A stretch of 64,000 nt of DNA, taken from positions 2,041,501-2,105,500 of the forward strand of contig NZ_CP030104.1 in assembly GCF_003269425.1 (NCBI RefSeq), read 5' to 3'. The stretch is from Flagellimonas maritima (GTDB lineage: Bacteria; Bacteroidota; Bacteroidia; Flavobacteriales; Flavobacteriaceae). The notes under the pieces were generated by a model. The model was not told the DNA's origin. It worked only from the letters and a program-made list of their open reading frames with translations, and made no database searches. Below are positions 7,736 to 17,500 of the stretch, in pieces (position 1 is the stretch's first letter; every line of letters begins with the position of its first letter). Both the position numbers and the translations under genes were made by a program.

Positions 7736-9232
7736 TTATTTAAGTTGAAATTCAGGTTGTCTAGACAAGTGAAGCAAGAGTAAGTACACTTGAACATCCG
7801 TATTCTCAAGTGTCATGTTCCAAGAACCACTTTCAAACATGTTGGTATCCTCAAAAGGTTCTCTAAAAACAGTTATGGCGGCATCGTATTGAGAGTCTTC
7901 CAAAAGTCCTTTTGGAGTTATTTTTTCAATAATGGCCCTAGCTACTACCTCTGGATCATTTTCAGTGTTTCCATTAGCTCCCGTAGCGTTTGTCGCCTCA
8001 ATTCCAAATATCCTGAATTGTTCGTTGTTCGCATTATGGAGATTGCCAAGTAATTCTTCCATGCTCAACCAACGGCCTATAATAAAATTAGTATTGATCC
8101 ATTGCCTGTCCCGTTGCCAACCTGCGACATCAAATGGATCAAAAAGCTCTTGACCTAATAATTCTGTGCTACCATCAACAAACAATAAATTACTATCGTT
8201 GTAAGTAAATCCAGTTTCTTTAAAGAAGTTTAGATATAGGTCATAGGGGCTTTTGATAATGACACCTATAGCGGTTTCATCAAAAAAGTGCTGACTTTTA
8301 AATAATTCTGAAAGTACAGGTGCAATTTCAAAGTTACTGGAAACCATTCTTTGTGCCATGCCTGCAATGATATCCGGAGCATTTCCTCCTTCATCGTTTG
8401 TAGAATCTGGGTGCACAAAAAATTCATATAATTTCTTGCAGATGAAACCTGCAATTAGATCAGCTTTTTGGGTAAAAAGAATATCGATTGTTTCATCGTA
8501 GCCCCAATTACCTGTTTGCCCAAAAATAGTTTTATTGTCGGTATTAAAGTTTTCTGGATTGAAAGTAACCTGTGTACAACCTTCTTCGCCACGTTCCGTA
8601 TATCCAGAAAGTGACTTTGCCGTTTCTATAATATCGTCTTCTGTATAGCCATTGCCTTCACCCAGTGTAAAAAGTTCGTAGAGTTCACGGGCATAATTTT
8701 CATTTGGATTGCTACCCCGGTTCCTTACACCATCCAAATAATAGAGCATAGCGCTGGTCAAACCTATTTCACTTACGAAAGTTCTAAAGTTTCCTAAAGC
8801 ATTTCGCTGTAGACAGTTGATGTAGTAATACAGAAAAGAGCTGCAATTGTAAACATCTAATTCGGTGACAAAATGATTGCTCCAAAAGAAGCTCATTCTA
8901 TCTCTTAGGTTATTGTCCAGTAACGAATTAATATAGGAAAGTTTAAACTCTTCTTGTTGAGCTCGCCTTATCTGTCTGGCCAAGTCGTCATCTTCAGGGT
9001 AATTGGCGTTAGTCCAATCTGCCCATTCCGGTGCAGGAATTACAGGCGCAGCAAGGGCCTGATTTACTAAAGTGTTCACTAAATTACCTGCGGTCTCTCC
9101 AACGGCGGCATTAATTGTCTGTATTGATGCGCTAAAACCCAGTCTTCTGTATAAATGCTCAGCACGGGTTTTATCCATTGGGGTATTGTACTCCGCTAAA
9201 GGTGAGGAATTACAATTGATAAAGTACTCCAT
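7736..9232 (-). CDS. DUF1800 domain protein
   Basis: About 498 residues from the ATG at 9232 (MEYFINCNSSPLAEYNTP). Family features are the N-terminal AEHLYRRLGFSAS, the central DRMSFFWSNHFVTE, ENYARELYELFTLGEGNGYTE near the middle, and the C-terminal VYLLLLHLSRQPEFQLK. The frame stays open to 9376, but those extra 48 residues look non-native (Thr/Asn/Trp-rich, no signal), so the ATG at 9232 is preferred. DUF1800 proteins pair with DUF1501 proteins, here 11 bp downstream, as one operon. No clear signal peptide is seen on this product, whereas its partner has a Tat signal. Function is unknown. Confidence 0.88.
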   Translation of the reverse strand: MEYFINCNSSPLAEYNTPMDKTRAEHLYRRLGFSASIQTINAAVGETAGNLVNTLVNQALAAPVIPAPEWADWTNANYPEDDDLARQIRRAQQEEFKLSYINSLLDNNLRDRMSFFWSNHFVTELDVYNCSSFLYYYINCLQRNALGNFRTFVSEIGLTSAMLYYLDGVRNRGSNPNENYARELYELFTLGEGNGYTEDDIIETAKSLSGYTERGEEGCTQVTFNPENFNTDNKTIFGQTGNWGYDETIDILFTQKADLIAGFICKKLYEFFVHPDSTNDEGGNAPDIIAGMAQRMVSSNFEIAPVLSELFKSQHFFDETAIGVIIKSPYDLYLNFFKETGFTYNDSNLLFVDGSTELLGQELFDPFDVAGWQRDRQWINTNFIIGRWLSMEELLGNLHNANNEQFRIFGIEATNATGANGNTENDPEVVARAIIEKITPKGLLEDSQYDAAITVFREPFEDTNMFESGSWNMTLENTDVQVYLLLLHLSRQPEFQLK

Positions 9233-9400
9233 AACAATGTTTGGGGTTAAGAAAGTCCATAGTTTAGGGGCAACTATATGTTTAGTTGATGTTGGTGTGG
9301 TCCAATTGAGCCAACAAATTACAATGTTAACGTTGTTTTTGCCGTGAACTGTTAAATTTTTCGACGAACTGCACAATTAATTTAATATTTTTCGGGCTTC

Positions 9401-9760
9401 ATGGGAAAACACAATGATTTTGGAAAGCTTGGCGAACAAAAAGCAGTTGATTTTCTGCTTCAAAATGGATATGAAATCTGTTGCAAAAACTACAGGTACT
9501 TAAAAGGTGAAATCGATATTATCGCAATAAAACAAGATATTCTAGCAGTTATTGAAGTAAAATCTAGAAACAATGCATTTTTTGAAGACTTATCAGATAC
9601 CATTAACCAGAAAAAAATTAAGCTCCTCATAGCAGCTGCCAATCAATATATTGAAGAAAATAATCTGGATTTTGAGGTTAGGTTTGATGTAATAACGGTA
9701 ATCAGTGATAAGGGAATGTTTTTTATAGAACATTTGGAAAATGCTTTCTATCATTTTTAA
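9401..9760 (+). CDS. YraN/UPF0102 family endonuclease-like protein
   Basis: A 119-residue protein of the restriction-endonuclease-like fold. It shows the family's GEIDIIA and VIEVKSR, the Asp and the Glu-x-Lys of a PD-(D/E)XK nuclease core, after the N-terminal FGKLGEQKAVDFLLQNGYEI. UPF0102 proteins are widespread and thought to process recombination or repair intermediates, but direct biochemical proof is limited. The ATG at 9401 lies 24 bp from the upstream end of the divergent DUF1800 open frame. The next gene has its own promoter-like sequence, so this may be a single-gene transcript. Confidence 0.93.
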   Translation: MGKHNDFGKLGEQKAVDFLLQNGYEICCKNYRYLKGEIDIIAIKQDILAVIEVKSRNNAFFEDLSDTINQKKIKLLIAAANQYIEENNLDFEVRFDVITVISDKGMFFIEHLENAFYHF

Positions 9761-9764
9761 CCGT

Positions 9765-9795
9765 TTGTTTTATATGTAACAGTATGTTATTTTTG
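9765..9795 (+). promoter_or_regulatory. Bacteroidota-type promoter for the ACT-like gene
   Basis: TTG at 9765-9767 and TATTTTTG (matching TAnnTTTG) at 9788-9795 are separated by 20 bp, fitting the primary sigma consensus of Bacteroidota. It lies 17 bp before the ATG at 9813. Confidence 0.6.
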
Positions 9796-9812
9796 TCTAA
9801 ATCAAAACCTCG

Positions 9813-10472
9813 ATGAAAACGATATCAGCTGTAGTTGAGCATTACATTAAAAAAAAGCCATTTTTGCAAAGCGCACTAGCCCAAGGTATTATTAATCTTA
9901 CCTCACTGTCCAGACAAATCAAACCTGAAATTTCAGATGCATTGGGCAAAAATGTTAAAGATGGTGCGATAGTTATGGCATTAAAACGACTTTCAGATGA
10001 TCTGGAATTTAGGGCAACGCACAAAATTGTAAAGGTTTTAAAAAACATCGGTGAAATTACGGTGCGTTCTTCATTAACGGATTACACCTTTTTGGCATCC
10101 GATACTATTTTACAACAACAAGCCAAACTTTTGGAAGAAGTAAACACCAATCAAGATGTTTTCTATACATCTTCACGGGGAGTGAATGAGATGAATATTG
10201 TCATCAGTAATGTAATGGACGCTATTGTAGAAAAATATTTTAAGCGTGAGCGCTGTACACAAAAAGCTGAAAACCTCTCATCGATTACAGTAAAACTTCC
10301 AGCAGAAAATGTCTCCGTACCCGGAATTTATTATTTTATTTTTCAAAGGCTGGCATGGGAGGGCATAGTGCTTTACGAGGTAATCTCAACTACAAATGAG
10401 TTCACGATTCTGGTCAACGAAGAACAGGTTGATGTGGCTTTTAAAACAATCAAAGATTTGAAGACCTTATAA
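9813..10472 (+). CDS. ACT-like domain protein, possible amino-acid sensor
   Basis: A 219-residue cytoplasmic protein. The first ~75 residues are helical and resemble a winged-helix arrangement (FLQSALAQGIINLTSLSRQI; DGAIVMALKRLSDDL). The last ~60 (SSITVKLPAENVSVPGIYYF, then LYEVISTTNEFTILVNEEQ) have the alternation of an ACT ligand-binding domain like that of aspartate kinases. Homologues in Flavobacteria are often labelled aspartate kinase, but there is no kinase domain: KFGG-type motifs are absent. I infer a regulatory role with an unknown ligand. It follows yraN and has its own promoter candidate. Confidence is good that the gene is real, moderate for the ACT assignment. Confidence 0.7.
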   Translation: MKTISAVVEHYIKKKPFLQSALAQGIINLTSLSRQIKPEISDALGKNVKDGAIVMALKRLSDDLEFRATHKIVKVLKNIGEITVRSSLTDYTFLASDTILQQQAKLLEEVNTNQDVFYTSSRGVNEMNIVISNVMDAIVEKYFKRERCTQKAENLSSITVKLPAENVSVPGIYYFIFQRLAWEGIVLYEVISTTNEFTILVNEEQVDVAFKTIKDLKTL

Positions 10473-10539
10473 GAAGGCAATAAATAGACTAAAGTATTGG
10501 CATTTTCGTTGTTAAAAAGGATATATTTCTGACCAATCA

Positions 10540-12519
10540 ATGAAAAAAAGATTTTTACTTGGTATACTGACACTCTTGCTACTATACATTGGTTATTTAT
10601 TATACATCTTTGTTTTATCTCCCAAGACCAATTTACAGTCCATTTATCTGATTCCAAAGGACGCGGTTTTCGTCATTGAATCTGAAAAACCTGTGGAAAG
10701 CTGGGAGAAAGTAAGTGAAAGTGAAGCTTGGCAACATCTACAAAAAAATGGATACTTTGCCGAATTGACCGAAAATATTCAGAAGGTCGATACCATTTTC
10801 AATAACAACCATAAGCTGTTCGAATTTTTTGATGGGCGTTCACTCTTTATTTCCATTCACATGGTTTCGCCCAAAGATTATGGTATTTTCTATGTGTTGG
10901 ACCTGAAGCGAATCGCTAAATTAAAACTCCTCAAAACGTATTTAAATACCTTGCTCAATGATAACTATACGTTGAGCAAGCGAAATTATCATGATCACGA
11001 AATTCTGGAGATTTATGACCGAAAGAATAAAGAGACCATGTATTTGGCCTTTGTGAAAAACCAGTTGGTAGCTTCATATACCCATACGCTTGTGGAATCA
11101 TCTATAGACCAATATCAAGAACCCGTACTTGGTAGGGATTTGAGTTTTATTGAAATCAATAAAAAGGTAGGTTATGAAGATTTGTTCCGACTCTATCTGC
11201 AATATGATTTTTTGGATGAATATTATAAACGTTTTTCCGATAAGCCCAATGATTGGATCAATAGAATGGAAGAAAACTTCCTTTTTTCGGGATTTAGTTT
11301 TGATTTGGATGATAACAGTACCATCACGGCCAACGGCTTTACAAATCTTGATGTGACGAATCAAAACTATCTAAAGGCGCTCCAAAAATCCGGAACATCT
11401 AAAAGGACAATACCAAAAATTGCTCCAAAACGAACTGCACTGTATGTCAGCTATGGATTTGAAAGCTTCTCGGATTTCTATGAAAATTTTATGATAGTCC
11501 AGCAGGACGATTCAGAACAATTTGATAGCTACAAAGCGGGAATTTCAAAAATCGAAAAGTTTTTAAAAATTGATATCAAGGAAAATTTTGTAAGCTGGAT
11601 AGGGGATGAAATTGCACTGCTTCAAATTCAATCCAGTATTACAAAAGGAAAAAATGAAATGGCTTTGGTACTTAAAACGAACAACAAGGATGACGCAAAA
11701 AGAAACCTGGATTTTGTCTTAAAGCAAATAAGAAAGAAAACACCGGTTAAGTTTAAGGCGGTAGATTATAAAGAACATGAAATCAACTTCCTTTCTATCA
11801 AGGGCTTTTTCAAAATATTGCTAGGAGGTCGCTTTGAGCAGTTTGATAAACCCTATTTTACTACTGTAGAGGATTACGTAGTGTTCAGCAATAATCCCAA
11901 TACGCTAAAAAGTATCATTAATGACTTTACCGACAAAGAAACCCTATCCAATTCAAAAGATTTTCAGGATTTTAATAAAGAGTTCGAAGGGGAGTCCAGT
12001 TTGTTCGTTTACAGTAATATACCTGTTTTGTACAATAACATGTATGATTTGGCAGATGGCAGCACCAGAATACAGTTAAGAAAGAACAAAGATTTTATTG
12101 TCTGTTTTCCGCAGGTAGGTTTTCAACTTACGCCAGAAGATGATTTGTTCGAGAGCCGATTGGTTGTCAATTATCAGGATGTGGAAACGGTCAAAGAAAA
12201 AGCCCAGTTTCAAGAACGTAAGGCTCGGCCAAAACCAAAAACCCAACCATCAAGACAACAAGAGATTACCGAAGCTGTTTTTAATTTAAAACCAATTTAT
12301 CCCACGGACCTGAATGCAAAATCTTTTATAAAAAAGCATGCAAACGGAAAACCTAGGTTCAAGGTTGAACTAAAGGACGGTCTCAAACATGGTCGCTATA
12401 CGGAATTTTATGCCAATGGTGTTGAAAAAATAAAAGGACGTTTTAAAAATGACCAACAAGTCGGTACTTGGCGGTACTACGATGATAAAGAAGAGTTGAT
12501 TCTAAAGAAACGGTTTTAG
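10540..12519 (+). CDS. DUF3352-like membrane-anchored protein with MORN-like tail
   Basis: A 659-residue protein with one N-terminal transmembrane segment (about residues 5-27, LLGILTLLLLYIGYLLYIF), so the bulk lies in the periplasm. The body resembles DUF3352 proteins of Bacteroidota (IYLIPKDAVFVIESEKP near the membrane, with repeated two-layer folds). The last ~65 residues carry YwqK/MORN-type motifs (GLKHGRYTEFYANGVEKIKG, VGTWRYYDD). I know of no characterised function. The gene follows the ACT-like gene by 67 bp and precedes a secreted serine hydrolase by 74 bp, but there is no strong functional link. Confidence 0.75.
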   Translation: MKKRFLLGILTLLLLYIGYLLYIFVLSPKTNLQSIYLIPKDAVFVIESEKPVESWEKVSESEAWQHLQKNGYFAELTENIQKVDTIFNNNHKLFEFFDGRSLFISIHMVSPKDYGIFYVLDLKRIAKLKLLKTYLNTLLNDNYTLSKRNYHDHEILEIYDRKNKETMYLAFVKNQLVASYTHTLVESSIDQYQEPVLGRDLSFIEINKKVGYEDLFRLYLQYDFLDEYYKRFSDKPNDWINRMEENFLFSGFSFDLDDNSTITANGFTNLDVTNQNYLKALQKSGTSKRTIPKIAPKRTALYVSYGFESFSDFYENFMIVQQDDSEQFDSYKAGISKIEKFLKIDIKENFVSWIGDEIALLQIQSSITKGKNEMALVLKTNNKDDAKRNLDFVLKQIRKKTPVKFKAVDYKEHEINFLSIKGFFKILLGGRFEQFDKPYFTTVEDYVVFSNNPNTLKSIINDFTDKETLSNSKDFQDFNKEFEGESSLFVYSNIPVLYNNMYDLADGSTRIQLRKNKDFIVCFPQVGFQLTPEDDLFESRLVVNYQDVETVKEKAQFQERKARPKPKTQPSRQQEITEAVFNLKPIYPTDLNAKSFIKKHANGKPRFKVELKDGLKHGRYTEFYANGVEKIKGRFKNDQQVGTWRYYDDKEELILKKRF

Positions 12520-12593
12520 TATAATTTTTGTAGAACTTCTTGGAATCGACTTTCATTTAGTAACTTGATTTCCCAAACCAAGAGTCACTACAA

Positions 12594-13751
12594 ATGAAAA
12601 AAACCTTCCAAGCGGCAGTAATACTTCTTTTTGTTTTTTCAACCCATTTAGGAATCTGTCAAGATCTCTATTTTCCAGAACGTAACGAAACATGGCAATC
12701 CGCTAAAAAGAATCAATTTTCTTTTGATGAAACCAAGTTGGAGGCAGCAGTAGATTTTGCAAAGGAAAACGAGTATTCCGGTTCCAAGGATTTACGTCAG
12801 GCAATTTTGAAAGGCTTTCAACGCGAACCCTTTCATGAGATTTTAGGACCTACCAAAAAGCGCGGCGGACCAGCAGGTATGATTTTGAAAGATGGATTTC
12901 TTATCACTTCTTGGGGAGATACCAAGCGGGTCGATATGACCTTTAGTGTGACTAAAAGTTTTCTTTCCACGATGGCCGGTTTGGCATTGGATAAAGGACT
13001 TATTTCCAATGTGGATGACAACGTTGGGGATTATATTTGGGACGGTACTTTTGATGGAGAGCACAACAGAAAGATAACATGGGAGCATCTGTTGCAACAG
13101 AATTCAGATTGGTCGGGCGAACTTTGGGGGCTAAAAGATTGGGCGGATAGACCACCAAAAGAAGGTGGCTTGGATGATTGGAAATTCAGAAAACTCAACG
13201 AACCCGGTACGGTTATGGAATACAACGATGTCCGTGTCAATGTGCTTTCCTATTCGCTTACCCATGTTTGGCGCAAGCCTTTGCCCATGGTGCTGAAAGA
13301 TAATTTTATGGACAGGATAAATGCCTCGACAACATGGCGCTGGTATGGTTATGATCATGCCTGGACTGAAATTGACGGGATACAAATGAAGTCCGTTACG
13401 GGTGGCGGACATTCGGGAGCAGGTTTGTTCATCAGCACCGAAGATATGGCACGTTTTGGTTTGGTATTCCTTAATAATGGTAAATGGAAAAAGGAACAAT
13501 TACTAAGTGAGGATTGGATTGCAAAAGCTACTACACCTTCGGTGCCCAATAGCAATTATGGGTATATGTGGTGGTTAAACCAAAAAGGCTCTCGCCATTG
13601 GGAAGGAGTTCCTGAGCATTTGTTTTATGCAGCAGGCTTTGGAGGGAATTTTATCGTGATAGATCAAAAAACGGGTTTGATGTTGGTAACACGTTGGTTG
13701 GAACCCAATAAAATAGGAGAGTTTGTTAAGCTGGTTTATGATGCTTTTTGA
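12594..13751 (+). CDS. Secreted beta-lactamase family serine hydrolase
   Basis: A 385-residue protein with a Sec signal peptide (about 1-22, ending THLGICQ). The class C beta-lactamase/penicillin-binding fold is indicated by SVTK at residues 118-121 (nucleophile Ser118 and Lys121) and YND beginning at Tyr210, the second catalytic motif. The C-terminal region holds GVPEHLFYAAGFGGN in place of the classical KTG strand. Such enzymes hydrolyse esters, amides or D-amino peptides in the periplasm; the substrate cannot be told from sequence, and antibiotic resistance should not be assumed. Confidence 0.9.
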   Translation: MKKTFQAAVILLFVFSTHLGICQDLYFPERNETWQSAKKNQFSFDETKLEAAVDFAKENEYSGSKDLRQAILKGFQREPFHEILGPTKKRGGPAGMILKDGFLITSWGDTKRVDMTFSVTKSFLSTMAGLALDKGLISNVDDNVGDYIWDGTFDGEHNRKITWEHLLQQNSDWSGELWGLKDWADRPPKEGGLDDWKFRKLNEPGTVMEYNDVRVNVLSYSLTHVWRKPLPMVLKDNFMDRINASTTWRWYGYDHAWTEIDGIQMKSVTGGGHSGAGLFISTEDMARFGLVFLNNGKWKKEQLLSEDWIAKATTPSVPNSNYGYMWWLNQKGSRHWEGVPEHLFYAAGFGGNFIVIDQKTGLMLVTRWLEPNKIGEFVKLVYDAF

Positions 13752-13821
13752 TTGCGATAATCGCCCCCGATGCTTTGTATTTAATGTTGATAAATGTTCA
13801 AAGAAAAGAGTGCTAAGTAGT

Positions 13822-14528
13822 CTAATCTTTTAGTTTGATATCGCAAAACCCGAAGGTTATGCTGTTCTTCTTGTCCAAAGGATTGTCATAGTCCCTAAAT
13901 ACCTTTTCGCCTATCTCAAAAGGAACGGGGTTTTTGAAAATGGGACCATCAAAACAGAACGTATGGAATTCCCCGTTTTCGCCACAAGGGTCAACATCTT
14001 TTGGAAGTCTATCAATCAGTTCCAAAGACAATTCTTTCCCCAGAAAAGACATATCTAGCTTTAAAGTATCAATACATATAATAATTGCCTTAAAACCTAC
14101 ATCTATAAATTCATGAATCAACTGTTTGGTATCTATCTTCCATAACGGGAAAATGGCTTTGATTCCGTAAGGCAAAAGCATCTGTTCTCGATATCGCTTT
14201 AAATCTTCCAGAAAAATATCACCAAAAACAGTTTGCGTATATCCCTTAGATTTTAACCACTCTATTTTGCCCATCATCAAACTGTTGTACTCCTCCATAC
14301 TCGGTTTTTCAGGAACTTCAATTATATTTAAAGGTATTCCGATGGCTTCAGCTTGGACCTCCAAAACTTTTCTGTGAAGTCCATGCATGGAGACTCTGTT
14401 ATGATGCTTGTTTAAGGTGGTCAGCAACAGGTCAATTTCCATATTATTTTTCTGTTGGTGATAGTAAAGCGCCAAAGCCGAGTCTTTCCCAGAACTCCAA
14501 TTGAAATAGGTTTTTGTTTTTTGGACAT
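13822..14528 (-). pseudogene. Dph6-like ATP pyrophosphatase with 5' frameshift
   Basis: From about codon 10 onward the product matches Dph6-type (diphthine-ammonia ligase-like) ATP pyrophosphatases: NWSSGKDSALALYY (P-loop SGxKDS), HGLHRKVLEVQAEAIGIPL, GDIFLEDLKRYREQ, GENGEFHTFCFDGPIF. The natural ATG is at 14528 (MSKKQK), but that frame leaves the conserved one just before the P-loop. One extra A in the AAAAA run at about 14511-14515 would join MSKKQK to TYFNWSSGKDS. Without it, translation could start only at a TTG at 14475 (no in-frame ATG before the one at about 14439), losing the ATP-binding loop. Either a true one-base deletion, slippage-dependent expression, or a sequencing error in a homopolymer. 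The rest of the frame is intact, which argues for recent loss or an error. Confidence 0.75.
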
Positions 14529-14560
14529 GGTTTGATTAAGCAAAATATATAATGCTTAGA

Positions 14561-17500
14561 TTAAGATACGGCTTCACGTTTTATAGACAAGGGCTCTAAT
14601 GCCTTCAGGGCCTTTTCCACACTGGTAATTGCTTCAAAAACCAACAGCAATCGCAATCCGTTTCGAGTTTGCTTTTCTTTCAGCTTGCATTGTAGTGGAT
14701 GGCTTTGCACGTATTGCAAAACCCTGGTAAACGTATCTGTTTGATAAAATGGAGATTGTTGGTCGGATAAAAAATAACCGATGAATTTGTTCTTCTTCAG
14801 GATTACTTTTTCCAATCCTATGCTATTTGCAATCCATTTAATACGAACCGAGTTGAACAAATCAACAGCTTCAATGGGCAATTCGCCAAATCGGTCAACC
14901 AGCTCCGCTTCAAACTTGTTCAAGCCTTCTTCGTTTTCAATAGTGTTCAGTTGGGTATATAGATTTAAACGTTCCGTGATGTTATTGATATAGTCATCGG
15001 GAAAAAGCAGTTCAAAATCGGTGTCCAATTGGGTTTCTTTCACAAAGACCTTCGGTTTTTCGCCTTCCACTTCCTCATACAGCTCTTTAAACTCATTTTC
15101 TTTGAGTTCATCAATGGCTTCTGCCAATATTTTCTGATAGGTTTCAAAACCGATTTCATTGATAAATCCACTCTGTTCACCGCCCAATAAATCGCCTGCC
15201 CCACGAATCTCCAAATCTTTCATTGCAATATTGAATCCACTACCAAGCTCGGTAAACTGCTCTAGGGCCTCAATACGTTTTCGGGCATCGGGAGTCATGA
15301 CCTCGAAAGGGGGAGTAATAAAATAACAGAACGCCTTTTTATTGCTTCTTCCCACCCGACCACGCATTTGATGCAGGTCGCTAAGACCAAAATTATTGGC
15401 GTTATGGATAAAAATGGTGTTGGCATTGGTGACATCCAAACCACTTTCAACAATAGTGGTCGAAACCAGCACATCAAACTCTCCGTTCATGAAGGCGAGC
15501 ATTAAGCCTTCCAATTTTTTCCCTTCCATCTGCCCATGACCGATTCCGATTTTGGCATCGGGTACCAATCGCTGGATCATCCCAGCAACTTCTTTAATAT
15601 TTTCAATTCGATTATGGATGAAAAAGACCTGTCCGCCACGTTGGATTTCGTACGAAACCGCATCACGGATAACTTCTTCATTAAAACCAATGACCCTACT
15701 TTCAATAGGGTAACGATTAGGTGGTGGCGTTGTAATTACCGAAAGGTCACGAGCGGCCATCAAACTAAATTGTAGCGTACGGGGAATGGGCGTTGCCGTT
15801 AAGGTCAATACATCTACATTTTCCTTAATGGACTTTAACTTGTCCTTTACCGAAACCCCAAATTTCTGTTCTTCATCAACAATAAGCAGTCCCAAATCCT
15901 TGAATTGTACACTTTTGTTCACCAATTGATGGGTGCCGATGATGATATCGATTTTGCCTTGGGCCAAGCGTTCGTGAATCTCACGTTTTTCTTTCGCAGT
16001 TCTAAATCGGTTGAGGTAATCTACCGTAACGGGCATTTCTTTTAAACGCTCCTTGAATGTTCTGGAATGTTGAAAGGCAAGAATGGTGGTCGGTACCAAA
16101 ACGGCCACCTGTTTTCCATTGTCCACAGCTTTAAAAGCGGCACGAATGGCAACCTCGGTTTTTCCAAATCCAACATCGCCACAAATTAAGCGGTCCATTG
16201 GGCGCTCGCTTTCCATATCTTTTTTTACATCTTGTGTGGATTTTTCTTGGTCGGGCGTATCCTCATAAATAAAAGATGCTTCCAGTTCATGCTGTAAGTA
16301 ACTGTCGGGAGCATACTGGAATCCTTTTTCCAATCGGCGCTTTCCATAGATTTTAATAAGGTCGAAGGCAATTTTCTTGACCCTGCTTTTGGTTTTGTCC
16401 TTTATTTTTTTCCAAGCTCCAGAACCAAGTTTATAGATTTTGGGTGGTGCACCATCCTTTCCATTGAATTTTGAAATCTTGTGGAGTGAGTGAATGCTCA
16501 CGTAGAGAATATCACGCTCACCATACATTAGTTTGATGGCTTCTTGCTTTTTTCCTTCAACGTCTATTTTTTGTAATCCCCCGAACTTACCAATTCCGTG
16601 GTCAATATGGGTAACATAGTCACCAATTTCCAGTTTGTTCAGCTCTTTGAGGGTTATGGCCTGTTTTTTGGCATAGCCGTTTTTAAGATGGAATTTATGG
16701 TAGCGCTCAAAAATTTGGTGGTCCGTATAGCAGACCAATTTTAAATCGTGGTCAATAAATCCTTGGTAGAGTGGAAAAACCAAAGTTTTGTAATGAACAC
16801 TTCGACTACGCTCAGTGTCCAAAACATCCTTATTTTTTTTTTGGTGGCTGACCCTTTCTGCTCCACTCAAGACAGGCATAGTCGAAGCCACGTCATCAAA
16901 AATATCATGGAACCGTTTAGCCTGTTGTTCTGATGCGCAGAAAATGAAGTTTGTAAAACCTGCTTCATGATTCTCATTTAGATTTTCAATGAGCAGGTCG
17001 AATTTCTTATTGAAAGACGGTTGGGGTTTTGTATTGAATATAATTTCGTCACTTCTGCCACGCCGGTCTTGAGCGAAGTCGAAAGGCTCAGTGACCGATT
17101 CCTGCTTTTTTTGGTGGTTGAGCGAAGTCGAAACCACATTGCCCGATACGGACACAGCCGAAGTCCCAATTTCCACCAAACAAAAATCCTTCAATTGTTC
17201 TTTCAATACGCTTGAATTAAGGAACAATTCCTCTGGCTTCAAATGTTTTATGTCTTCGCCGAGTTTTTTAAAACTTTCTTTAGCTTTTTCAAAAAATGAA
17301 TCGACTCGGGCATATACCAAATCCAATCGCTTTGAAAATATGATGGTTTCCGGTGAAATATATTTTAAAAAGCTTTCCCTTGATTCCTGTAAAAATTTAT
17401 TTTCCACATTGGGGATAATTGTAATACGCTTCACCTTTTCCGTGGATAGCTGTGTCTCTACATCAAAAGTTCGAATACTCTCGACTTCATCGCCAAAAAA

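Noticed and set aside
9233..9376. Longer start for the DUF1800 protein
   Set aside because: The extra 48 residues lack family similarity and a signal peptide; the ATG at 9232 precedes the conserved part.
12594..13751. Calling the serine hydrolase an antibiotic-resistance beta-lactamase
   Set aside because: SxxK and YxN only show the broad fold; no resistance context and no clear KTG motif.
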